Shown one piece after another: positions 56,832 through 64,000 of a stretch of DNA of 64,000 bases. The translations under genes and the position numbers were made by a program. Each line of letters opens with the position of its first letter. Within the stretch, counting starts at the first letter, position 1. This DNA is from Nocardioides sp. (GTDB lineage: Bacteria > Actinomycetota > Actinomycetes > Propionibacteriales > Nocardioidaceae), in the NCBI GenBank assembly GCA_037045645.1, contig JBAOIH010000001.1:1-64000 (forward strand). Reading direction: 5' to 3'. A model generated the notes under the pieces. That model was not told the origin of the DNA, searched no databases, and was given only the letters and a program-made list of their open reading frames with translations.

Positions 56832-59208
56832 TTAGTTGCGGTTGCCGTTGCCGTTGTTCTTCCCGCCCTTGCCCTTGTTCTTGTTCTTCTTGGGCTTGAC
56901 CTGCGGCGTGCCGTCGGAGGGGTAGATCACCACCGTGTCACCGGAGGCGGCGTCCGCACCGGCTTTGGGGTAGGTGTACGCGACGGTGTCCTTGTCCTGC
57001 GAGGAGTCGCGGTAGCCGCCGATGGAAGTTTCGAAGCCGGCGTCCTCGAGCGCGGCCTTGGCGGCCGAGAGTGACATGCCGGTGACGTCGGGAACACCAG
57101 TCAAGTAGCCGGCTACATCGGTGCCGGACGGCTGGACGAAGTCCACCGAGGGCAGTTTGGTCGCGGCTACGTCCATCATGTCGCCCCACATCGGGCCGGC
57201 CAGGGTGGAACCGAACGCCTCGCCGACATAACGGCCGCCGACGCTCTGGCCGTTGAGCGTGACCCAACTGCCCGACTCGTTGGCGCCGGCGATCATCGAG
57301 GCCGTGGCCAGTTTGGGCGTGTAGCCGACGTACCACACCGCCATGTTGGAGTTGATCGTGCCGGTCTTCGCGGCCGAATCCATCGGCAGGCCCAGACCCT
57401 GGCTGTAGCCGAAGCCGCCGGGCTCCTGGAGGCCGCGCAGCACGTCGTTGACGGCATCGGCGACAGGCGACGGGATCACCTGGCGGCAGGCCTCCTCGTA
57501 CTCTCGGATGGTCTTGCTCTTGGAGTTCTCGATCGAGGTCACCGGCCGGGAGTCGCAGTGGAAGCCGCGACCGGCGAAGGTGGCGTACGCCTCGGCCATC
57601 TCCAGCGGGCTCACGTTGGCAACGCCGAGCACGAATGAGGCGACCCGCTCGGGTGGGATGCCGAGCTTCTTGTCACCGTTGGGGTGGTCGAGTTGGATGC
57701 CCATCTCCTTGGCGAGCTTGAACGGCTCGCACAGGCCGGTCTTCTTCTCGAGTTGGGCATAGAAGGTGTTTACCGACAGCCGGGTGCCGGTGTACATGTT
57801 CATCACGCCCGACGACGTGGAGTTGCCGACCGGCCACTCGCCATAGTCGTACGGCTTGTCCTGACAGTCGAGGAAGTCCTCCTTGCGCAGCACCATCTTC
57901 TCGGGCGAATTGACCGACCAGGTCAACGGAATGCTCTGATTGATGGCGGCGGCGAGGACGAACGCCTTGAACGTGGAGCCGGCCTGGAAGCCCTTCGCGT
58001 CGCCGTACTTCTCCGGCACGATGTAGTTGAGGTAGGTCTCGCCCTTCTTCTTCAGCCGACCCATCGGACGTGACTGGGCCAGCGCCATCACGTTGCCGGT
58101 GCGAGGTTCGACGCATGGCGAGTGCGCCGATCGCCTGGTCGGTCGGATAGACGTGATTGCGTACGGACGCCTCAGCCGCGCGCTGCATGTCCATGTCGAT
58201 CGTCGTGCGGATCGTCAGACCACCCGAGTAGAGCAACTCCCGGCGCTCCTTCGGGGTGGCGCCCAGCGACTCGTCCTGCATCAGGTAGCGCACGACGTAG
58301 TCGCAGAAGAAGGGCGCGGCGCTGAACACACAGCCGTTGCGGGTCTCCTGCGGCCTGAGGTTGAGCGGCTGGTCCTTGATCCGCTCGGCCTTCTTGTCCT
58401 TGATCACATTGAGTTGGGCCATCCGCTCCAGCACCACGTTGCGTCGCGTCAGCGCCCGGTCGGGAGCGTTGGTCGGGTCGTAGCCGGTGGGGTTCTTCAC
58501 CAGGCCCGCGAGCATCGCGGCCTCGGGCAGCGTCAGGTCGGCGGCGTCCTTGGAGAAGTAGTGCTTGGCTGCGGACTGCACGCCGTACGCACCATCGCCG
58601 AAGTAGGCGATGTTGAGGTAGCGCTCCAGGATCCAGTCCTTGGAGTAGTTCTCCTCGAACGCGATGGCATAGCGAAGCTCGCGGATCTTGCGGGCGTACG
58701 TGTCGTCGGTCGCCGCCTGCCGTTCCTTCTTGGTCTGCGCCTGATCGATCAAGGTCAGCTTGACCATCTGCTGGGTGATCGAGGAGCCACCCTGCACAAC
58801 CGCTCCGGAGTTGGCCTGGTTGGTAACCAACGCCCGCAGGGTGCCCTTAAGGTCGAGCGCGCCGTGTTGGTAGAAGCGGTAGTCCTCGATCGCGACGATC
58901 GACTTCACCATCACCCGCGAGATCTGCGACAGCGGGACGGTAATGCGGTTCTCGTCATAAAGGGTGGCGATCAGCCCACCCTTGGCGTCCAGGATCTGCG
59001 TACGCTGCGCCAGGTCGCGGGTCTTCAGCGACGCCGGCAACTTCTCCATCGACTTCGCAACGTCCTTGGCGCCTGCCCCCAGCGCGCCCACGAACGGCAA
59101 AGCCAGGCCCGCGGTGACCACGCCCATCACCGCGGCGACCAGCACCATGACGCCCAGGTGCGACAGGATCCGTCCCGCGGAAAGGGGTCGAGAATCAGGT
59201 GCAGACAT
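56832..59208 (-). CDS. ponA2: Bifunctional penicillin-binding protein PonA2 with PASTA domain (one frameshift)
   Basis: Class A PBP: N-terminal membrane helix, GT51 transglycosylase (IVAIEDYRFYQHGALD with the catalytic glutamate, VQGGSSITQQMVK), transpeptidase with STFK, SVN and KTGT motifs, then a PASTA domain (VPDVTGMSLSAAKAALEDAGF) and a lysine/asparagine tail. The frame changes at 58117-58118; one base fewer gives ALACVEPRTGNVMALAQ and exactly 791 residues. Synteny with the wblA/whiB4-like gene and the ATPase pair matches ponA2 (Rv3682). Confidence 0.92.
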
Positions 59209-59443
59209 GCTTGTCAGAGTACGGGAGAGCCGAAGTCGGGCCTAACTCCCGCACGCGGCTCCTGGACCGGTATCGCGAGGGCGTGCCCACTACTTTAGTA
59301 CCCACGCTGAGGTGAGGCGTCTAGTCCGGTCGGGCTATGTGGAACTAGTCAATTACGACTCTGGCGACCGGATGAATGAACCTTTAACGTTCTGTCCAGG
59401 TGGTGAGTTGTGGGTGACGAGCCGCCGGTCTCGAGCGGACGTC

Positions 59444-59764
59444 ATGGGGACTTTCGCCGACCGAGATGAAACTTGGGTTGCGCACATGTGGGCAAATGAT
59501 TGGGCTATCAACGCCGCGTGCCGGTCGTTATCGCCGGACGAGCTCTTCGTACGAGGTGCCGAGCAGAACAAGGCGAAGCAGTTGTGCGCCTCCTGCGTGG
59601 TGCGTACCGAATGCCTTGCCGAGGCACTGGACAACCAGATCGAGTGGGGCGTGTGGGGAGGCATGACCGAGCGGGAGCGTCGAGCGCTGCTGCGTCGGCA
59701 CCCCGATGCGTCGTGGCGCCTGGTCCTTGAGACCGCCCGCGACGGCTCACCGCTGCCTGTCTGA
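59444..59764 (+). CDS. wblA: WhiB-family iron-sulfur regulator, WblA/WhiB4 type
   Basis: 106 residues from the ATG at 59444 (start uncertain; in-frame ATGs at 59372 and 59486). Four cluster cysteines: AAC, then LCASC and TEC (C-x2-C-x5-C). GVWGG turn and basic helix ERERRALLRRHP. SPDELFVRGAEQNKAKQLC is typical of WblA/WhiB4 proteins, which sense oxygen or redox state and control development and stress genes. Divergent from ponA2, as in Mycobacterium. Confidence 0.88.
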   Translation: MGTFADRDETWVAHMWANDWAINAACRSLSPDELFVRGAEQNKAKQLCASCVVRTECLAEALDNQIEWGVWGGMTERERRALLRRHPDASWRLVLETARDGSPLPV

Positions 59765-59765
59765 G

Positions 59766-60962
59766 TCAGGGCGCCGCAAGCAGGTCGCCGACCAGACGCA
59801 GCCCGTCGAGGTCGTGTACGTCCGTGGCGAGGGCGGGTACGACGATCGTCGCGACGTCGGGATGTGCCGCCGCGAACCGTTCGCGCAACAGCACCTCGCG
59901 CTCCCCGAGTCGTACGCGGTCGGCATGCAGCCGTAACAGACCCGCGGACGCCGAATCCGCGTCCTGACTGCGCAATCGCTCCGCGGCGGCGTACGCCTCG
60001 TCAGCCGACAGGTCGCTCTGCGGCCGTGCGCTGGCGCGGTTCACCACGAGACCCGCCAGGGGCATCTGGTCCTCGCGGAGACGATCAACGAAGTATTCGG
60101 CCTCGCGCAACGCGTCGGGTTCCGGAGCGGCGATCACCAGGAACTTCGTGCCGTCGGCTTGGAGAAGTTCGAACGTCTTCTGGGCGCGCTGACGAAATCC
60201 CCCGAAGAGGGTGTCGAAGGCCGACACGAACGTCTGCATGTCGCGCAGCACCTGCGCCCCCAGGATCTTGGTCAACGCGTTGGTGACGATGCTCAACCCG
60301 GCGGTCATCAGCTTGGCCGGACCGCGCGCGGGCGCCAGCAACAACCGGATGAACTTGCCGTCGAGAAAACTCGACAACCGCTCGGGGGCATCGAGGAAGT
60401 CCAGTGCCGAGCGGGAGGGTGGGGTGTCGACCACGATCAGGTCGTACGTCTTGTCCTTGGCCGCCTGCTTGTGGATCTGGCCGAGCTTTTCCATCGCCAT
60501 GTATTCCTGGGTGCCGGCGAAGGAGCTGGACAAGGCGATGTAGAAGGGATTGTTGAGGATCTGCTGGGCCTTCTCGGGGGTGGCCTGAGACTCGACCACC
60601 TCGTCGAAGGTGCGCTTCATGTCGAGCATCATGGCGTCGAGGGAGCCGTGGTTTCGGCTCCCCTCAACGGGGGCGAGGGGGACGGGGCGCGGGGTGTTGT
60701 CCAGGGCCGCGATCCCCATCGACTGCGCGAGCCGTTTGGCCGGGTCGATCGTGAGCACCACGACGCGGCGACCACGCTCGGCCGCACGCAGAGCGAGGGC
60801 AGCCGAGGTGGTCGTCTTGCCCACGCCGCCGGAGCCGCAGCACACGATGATGCCAGTGGAAGGGTCGTCGATCAGTGCATCGATATCGAGTTCCCCCGCG
60901 GCCGACGCGACCGTCATGGGACCGACCCGGGTGCGGGTCTTCGTACGTCTGCGAGCCATCAC
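59766..60962 (-). CDS. Get3/ArsA-like ATPase (Rv3680-like)
   Basis: 398 residues; GTG start at 60962 overlaps the upstream stop (GTGA). Deviant Walker A CCGSGGVGKTTTSAALAL, switch region VVVLTIDPAKRLAQS, and DLIVVDTPPSRSALDF. Partner of the following upstream gene; the pair corresponds to Rv3679-Rv3680, anion-ATPase-like proteins linked to envelope function. Oddity: a short stretch at about 60650-60680 (APVEGSRNHGS) resembles a shortened form of the 47-bp repeat unit inside the coding sequence. Confidence 0.9.
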   Translation of the reverse strand: MMARRRTKTRTRVGPMTVASAAGELDIDALIDDPSTGIIVCCGSGGVGKTTTSAALALRAAERGRRVVVLTIDPAKRLAQSMGIAALDNTPRPVPLAPVEGSRNHGSLDAMMLDMKRTFDEVVESQATPEKAQQILNNPFYIALSSSFAGTQEYMAMEKLGQIHKQAAKDKTYDLIVVDTPPSRSALDFLDAPERLSSFLDGKFIRLLLAPARGPAKLMTAGLSIVTNALTKILGAQVLRDMQTFVSAFDTLFGGFRQRAQKTFELLQADGTKFLVIAAPEPDALREAEYFVDRLREDQMPLAGLVVNRASARPQSDLSADEAYAAAERLRSQDADSASAGLLRLHADRVRLGEREVLLRERFAAAHPDVATIVVPALATDVHDLDGLRLVGDLLAAP

Positions 60963-61960
60963 GCCATTCCTTGCTCGTCGAGTGCGGCGGCGAGTTCGTA
61001 GAGCCCGCCGAGGTCGATCCCGCCCGCGAGGCGGGGGAGTTCGTAGACCGGCACGCCCAGGTCGTGGACCAGCGCGCGTTGCTCGTCCTCCAGGGCCCGG
61101 CGCTCGGCGTGGTCGAGCCCCTCCGCGAGGAGACCCTCCACGAGTTCGGGCTCGGCATCGAGTCCGACGCCTTCGAGGGCACGACTGATCTGCCCCACGT
61201 CGAGGCTGCCGTCGCGCAGTGCGGCCAGGTCCGCCTCGCCGAGGTCCTGCGGGCGTACGAGATTGACCACCACGCCGCCGACCGGGAGGTCGTGTTTGCG
61301 CAACTCGGCGATCCCGTCCGCGGTCTCCTGCACCGGCATCTCCTCGAGCACCGTAACGAGGTGGACGGCCGTGCGCGGCGAGCGGAACAGCGTCATCACC
61401 GTGTCGGCCTGGCTTTTGATCGGACCCATCTTGGCCAGGCCGGCGAGTTCGCCGTTGACGTTGAGGAACTGCGCGATCCGCCCGGTCGGGGGAGCGTCGA
61501 GGACGATCGCGTCGTAGTGGATGGCATCGCGGTTGCGCTTGTTGCGCTGGGCGGCCTCATAGACCTTGCCGGTCAGCAGCACGTCGCGTACGCCCGGTGC
61601 GATCGTGGTGGCGAACTCGATGACGCCGAAGCGGTCCAGAGCCTTGCCGGCGCGACCGAGCTTGTAATACATCGCCAGGTATTCCAGCAGCGCCGACTCT
61701 GCATCGATGTGTAGCGCATAGACGTTGCCGCCGCCGGGGCCGAGCCCCGACGCGATCCGGCGTTCGGCGTACGGCAGCGGGTCGACGTCGAACATCCGGG
61801 CGATGCCCTGGCGTCCCTCGACCTCGCAGAGCAGGACGTTCTGGCCCTTCGCTGCGAGCGCGAGCGCGAGGGCTGCGGCGACGGTGGATTTGCCGGTGCC
61901 GCCCTTGCCGGTGACGACATGCAACTGCACGCGCGGCCAGTCCGAGTCTGAGGGATTCAC
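60959..61960 (-). CDS. Get3/ArsA-like ATPase (Rv3679-like)
   Basis: 333 residues. Deviant Walker A VTGKGGTGKSTVAAALAL, switch I region LLCEVEGRQGIARMF and DAIVLDAPPTGRIAQFL. Lacks the membrane-protein-binding insertion of eukaryotic Get3. First gene of the ATPase pair and divergent from the CoA-transferase genes. Confidence 0.9.
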   Translation of the reverse strand: MNPSDSDWPRVQLHVVTGKGGTGKSTVAAALALALAAKGQNVLLCEVEGRQGIARMFDVDPLPYAERRIASGLGPGGGNVYALHIDAESALLEYLAMYYKLGRAGKALDRFGVIEFATTIAPGVRDVLLTGKVYEAAQRNKRNRDAIHYDAIVLDAPPTGRIAQFLNVNGELAGLAKMGPIKSQADTVMTLFRSPRTAVHLVTVLEEMPVQETADGIAELRKHDLPVGGVVVNLVRPQDLGEADLAALRDGSLDVGQISRALEGVGLDAEPELVEGLLAEGLDHAERRALEDEQRALVHDLGVPVYELPRLAGGIDLGGLYELAAALDEQGMA

Positions 61961-62003
61961 GGCTCAGAGACTAGGCGGGACCCGTAGGGCTAGGGTGCCG
62001 AGC

Positions 62004-62807
62004 ATGGACAAAGTGGTGGCATCTCCTGCTCAGGCTGTGGCGGACATCTCGTCCGGCTCCACCCTTTCGGTGGGGGGTTTCGGGCTCTGCGGCGTGCCGT
62101 CGGTGCTGATCGAGGCACTGCTCGACGCGGGCGTGGATGAGCTGGAAGCCGTGTCCAACAACTGCGGCGTCGACGAGTGGGGGCTGGGCCGGCTGCTGAT
62201 GGCGCGGCGGCTGCGCCGGATGATCTCGTCGTACGTGGGGGAGAACAAGGAGTTCGCGCGGCAGTACCTCTCCGGTGAGTTGGAGGTCGAGCTCACCCCG
62301 CAGGGAACGTTGGCCGAACGGATGCGCGCGGGCGGGTCGGGCATACCGGCCTTCTTCACCGCCACGGGGGGAGGCACTCAGGTCGCCGAGGGTGGACTGC
62401 CGTGGCGCTACGACACCGAGGGCAACGTGATCGTGTCGTCACCACCCAAGGAGACCCGCGACTTCGACGGGCGGGAGTACGTCCTGGAGAACGCGATCGT
62501 GGCCGACTTCGGGCTGGTGCGAGCGTGGAAGGGTGACCGGCACGGCAACCTCGTCTACCGGGATTCGGCGCGCAACTTCAATCCTTTGGCCGCGATGTGC
62601 GGACGAGTGACCATCGCGGAGGTCGAGGAACTCGTCGAGCCGGGCGAGATCGACCCCAACCACGTGCACACACCAGGTGTCTTCGTCCAACGCGTCGTCG
62701 CGCTGAGCCCGGAGCAGGCGGCGGACAAACGGATCGAGAAACGTACGACCCGACCGCGTCCTGAGGGCGCCGCTTCGGATTCGGCGACTCACGGACTGGG
62801 AGGCTGA
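62004..62807 (+). CDS. scoA: 3-oxoacid CoA-transferase subunit A
   Basis: 267 residues from the ATG at 62004. [18 protein letters not shown] and [15 protein letters not shown] are typical of the alpha subunit; transfers CoA from succinyl-CoA to acetoacetate or a similar 3-oxoacid. One base lies between its stop and the subunit B start. The C-terminal tail ([15 protein letters not shown]) is longer than the usual core. Confidence 0.9.
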   Translation: MDKVVASPAQAVADISSGSTLSVGGFGLCGVPSVLIEALLDAGVDELEAVSNNCGVDEWGLGRLLMARRLRRMISSYVGENKEFARQYLSGELEVELTPQGTLAERMRAGGSGIPAFFTATGGGTQVAEGGLPWRYDTEGNVIVSSPPKETRDFDGREYVLENAIVADFGLVRAWKGDRHGNLVYRDSARNFNPLAAMCGRVTIAEVEELVEPGEIDPNHVHTPGVFVQRVVALSPEQAADKRIEKRTTRPRPEGAASDSATHGLGG

Positions 62808-62808
62808 C

Positions 62809-63438
62809 ATGGCATGGACACGTGAAGAGATGGCGGCGCGCGCCGCATCGGAGCTGACCGACGGGTCGTACGTGAACCTCGGCATCGGGCTGCCCACGCT
62901 GGTGCCGAATTATGTCGCCGACGATGTGGAACTCGTGCTGCAAAGCGAGAACGGCATCCTCGGCGTCGGTGCCTATCCCTATGAAGGCGACGAGGACCCC
63001 GACCTGATCAATGCCGGCAAGGAGACGGTCACCTTGCGCAAGGGGGCGTCCTTCTTCGACTCCGCGACCTCGTTCGGGATGATCCGCGGCGGCAAGATCG
63101 ACGCGGCGATCCTGGGGGCGATGCAGGTGTCGGCCAAAGGCGACATCGCCAACTGGATGATCCCCGGCAAGATGGTCAAGGGGATGGGGGGCGCGATGGA
63201 CCTCGTCCATGGTGCCAAACGGGTGATCGTGTTGATGGAGCACGTCGCGAAGGACGGTTCGTTCAAGATCGTGCATGAGTGCTCGTTGCCGTTCACCGGC
63301 AAGGCCGTGGTCGAACGCATCATTACCGACCTCGCGGTCATCGACGTGACCTCGCAGGGACTGCGCTTGGTGGAGTGCGCGCCGGGCGTGACCGTGGATG
63401 AGGTGCGGGAGAAGACAGAGCCGGAGTTGCTCAACTGA
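62809..63438 (+). CDS. scoB: 3-oxoacid CoA-transferase subunit B
   Basis: 209 residues. [16 protein letters not shown], then [11 protein letters not shown] with the catalytic glutamate (SENG motif), and [14 protein letters not shown]. Forms a heterodimer with the preceding subunit. Confidence 0.93.
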   Translation: MAWTREEMAARAASELTDGSYVNLGIGLPTLVPNYVADDVELVLQSENGILGVGAYPYEGDEDPDLINAGKETVTLRKGASFFDSATSFGMIRGGKIDAAILGAMQVSAKGDIANWMIPGKMVKGMGGAMDLVHGAKRVIVLMEHVAKDGSFKIVHECSLPFTGKAVVERIITDLAVIDVTSQGLRLVECAPGVTVDEVREKTEPELLN

Positions 63439-63642
63439 GGGTGCGCTCAGAGCCAGCCATTCTCGTGCGCCGGGTTGCGGCAACGACCACGTCCGAGCCT
63501 GCCTAAGGCGATTGGGCCACTTCTTTGTCAGGCGTACGAGCAGCCCCGTGCATCCGGGGCGTGCCGGGGCGAAGCGGCTGCCGAGCTCCTCGCGGGGGAA
63601 CTAGACACCCGAATTGTCCGCTCAGCACCCGGCTCGTCAGGG

Positions 63643-63668
63643 GTTGAGCGGACCAGAGTCCGCTCAAC
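63643..63668. terminator. Terminator at the end of the MFS gene
   Basis: GTTGAGCGGA (63643-63652)/TCCGCTCAAC (63659-63668), perfect 10-bp stem, 6-base loop, overlapping the MFS stop codon. The preceding 204 bp after scoB show no gene. Confidence 0.6.
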
Positions 63669-64000
63669 CACCGGCCAGCGTGCGGTTCGCGGCCGCCACG
63701 CCGAGCACGCCGCCGAGCGTGGCAAGCAGGAACACCACCAAGAACGGGTCGAGCCCAGCACGCCCCGCAACGCTGAACGCCACCCCGGCCAGCGACAGCG
63801 CGAGCGCGGCCCCCAGCGAGTCGGCGATGGTCAGCGCCGAGGAGTTGAAGCCGCGGTCCTTGTCGGTGGACACGGCCAGCATCGCGACACTCGTACGCGG
63901 GTAGGCGAAGCCCATCCCGGCCCCGGCCAGGACGTACGACGCTGCGGGCAGCACCGGGTGTACGGCGCCTCCGGACGCGTGGACTAGCACGCACACCGCC
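63664..64000 (-). CDS. MFS transporter, C-terminal part (continues beyond the window)
   Basis: About 112 residues visible, three or four hydrophobic helices (AASYVLAGAGMGFAY, IADSLGAALALSLAGVAF, FLVVFLLATLGGVLGVAAA) as in the last helices of major facilitator transporters of the drug-exporter type. The start lies outside the window. Substrate unknown. Confidence 0.65.
   Translation of the reverse strand, partial: AVCVLVHASGGAVHPVLPAASYVLAGAGMGFAYPRTSVAMLAVSTDKDRGFNSSALTIADSLGAALALSLAGVAFSVAGRAGLDPFLVVFLLATLGGVLGVAAANRTLAGG

Overview
The window is G+C-rich actinobacterial chromosome. Organism evidence: a WhiB-family regulator of the WblA/WhiB4 type, an ESX-type type VII secretion locus, and the conserved neighbourhoods dnaX-ybaB-recR-DUF5063-ask-asd and metallophosphoesterase-ponA2-whiB4-two Get3-like ATPases (the order of Rv3683 to Rv3679 in Mycobacterium). 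Gene content and a palindromic 47-bp repeat suggest Propionibacteriales (Nocardioides-like), but no rRNA is present to fix the genus.

Layout. 1-1.2 kb: remnant of a wax ester synthase/diacylglycerol acyltransferase gene. 1.3-16.7 kb: an accessory island beside tRNA-Ser(CGA), without a recognisable integrase. On the minus strand it carries two type III-like Mod methyltransferase genes and a Res-type helicase. A 1.33-kb IS3-family element is present twice: one copy splits modA with a TTA target duplication, the other cuts off the end of res. On the plus strand are two translationally coupled AAA-ATPase/TOPRIM (OLD-family) genes, then a cluster of small membrane proteins built from three copies of a convergent, antisense-overlapping gene pair. 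16.8-20.3 kb: arsR, acr3, arsC and a SulP transporter. 20.4-23.9 kb: an agmatinase-like ureohydrolase, MoxR ATPase and a VWA protein. 23.9-29.0 kb: two tandem copies of a three-gene operon (helical WXG-like protein, EspG-like protein, alpha/beta hydrolase); the hydrolase of the second copy has lost its nucleophile serine. 29.0-31.8 kb: aminotransferase and FAD-dependent oxidoreductase behind a KstR-type operator. 31.8-36.0 kb: CPA-family antiporter, LytR_C protein, HerA-like ATPase and an NTF2-like protein.

36.0-48.5 kb: the type VII locus, with eccC divergent from eccD1-esx-esx-two candidate substrates-eccD2-eccB-mycP. It has two EccD proteins, and its mycosin appears to lack the catalytic serine. 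48.5-55.2 kb: tRNA-Ser(GGA), SRP RNA, dnaX, ybaB, recR, DUF5063, ask, asd, tRNA-Pro(CGG). 55.2-62 kb: metallophosphoesterase, yqeY, three perfect 47-bp repeats, ponA2, wblA/whiB4-like gene and two Get3-like ATPases. 62-64 kb: a 3-oxoacid CoA-transferase pair and the end of an MFS transporter.

Caution on quality: at least eight genes are split by single-base frameshifts. Nearly all (13 of 14) look like one extra base in a short homopolymer, and removing the extra bases gives exact full-length genes (eccC needs five removed, six others one each). This pattern points to consensus sequence error rather than gene decay, so these genes are annotated as whole genes with the shift positions given.
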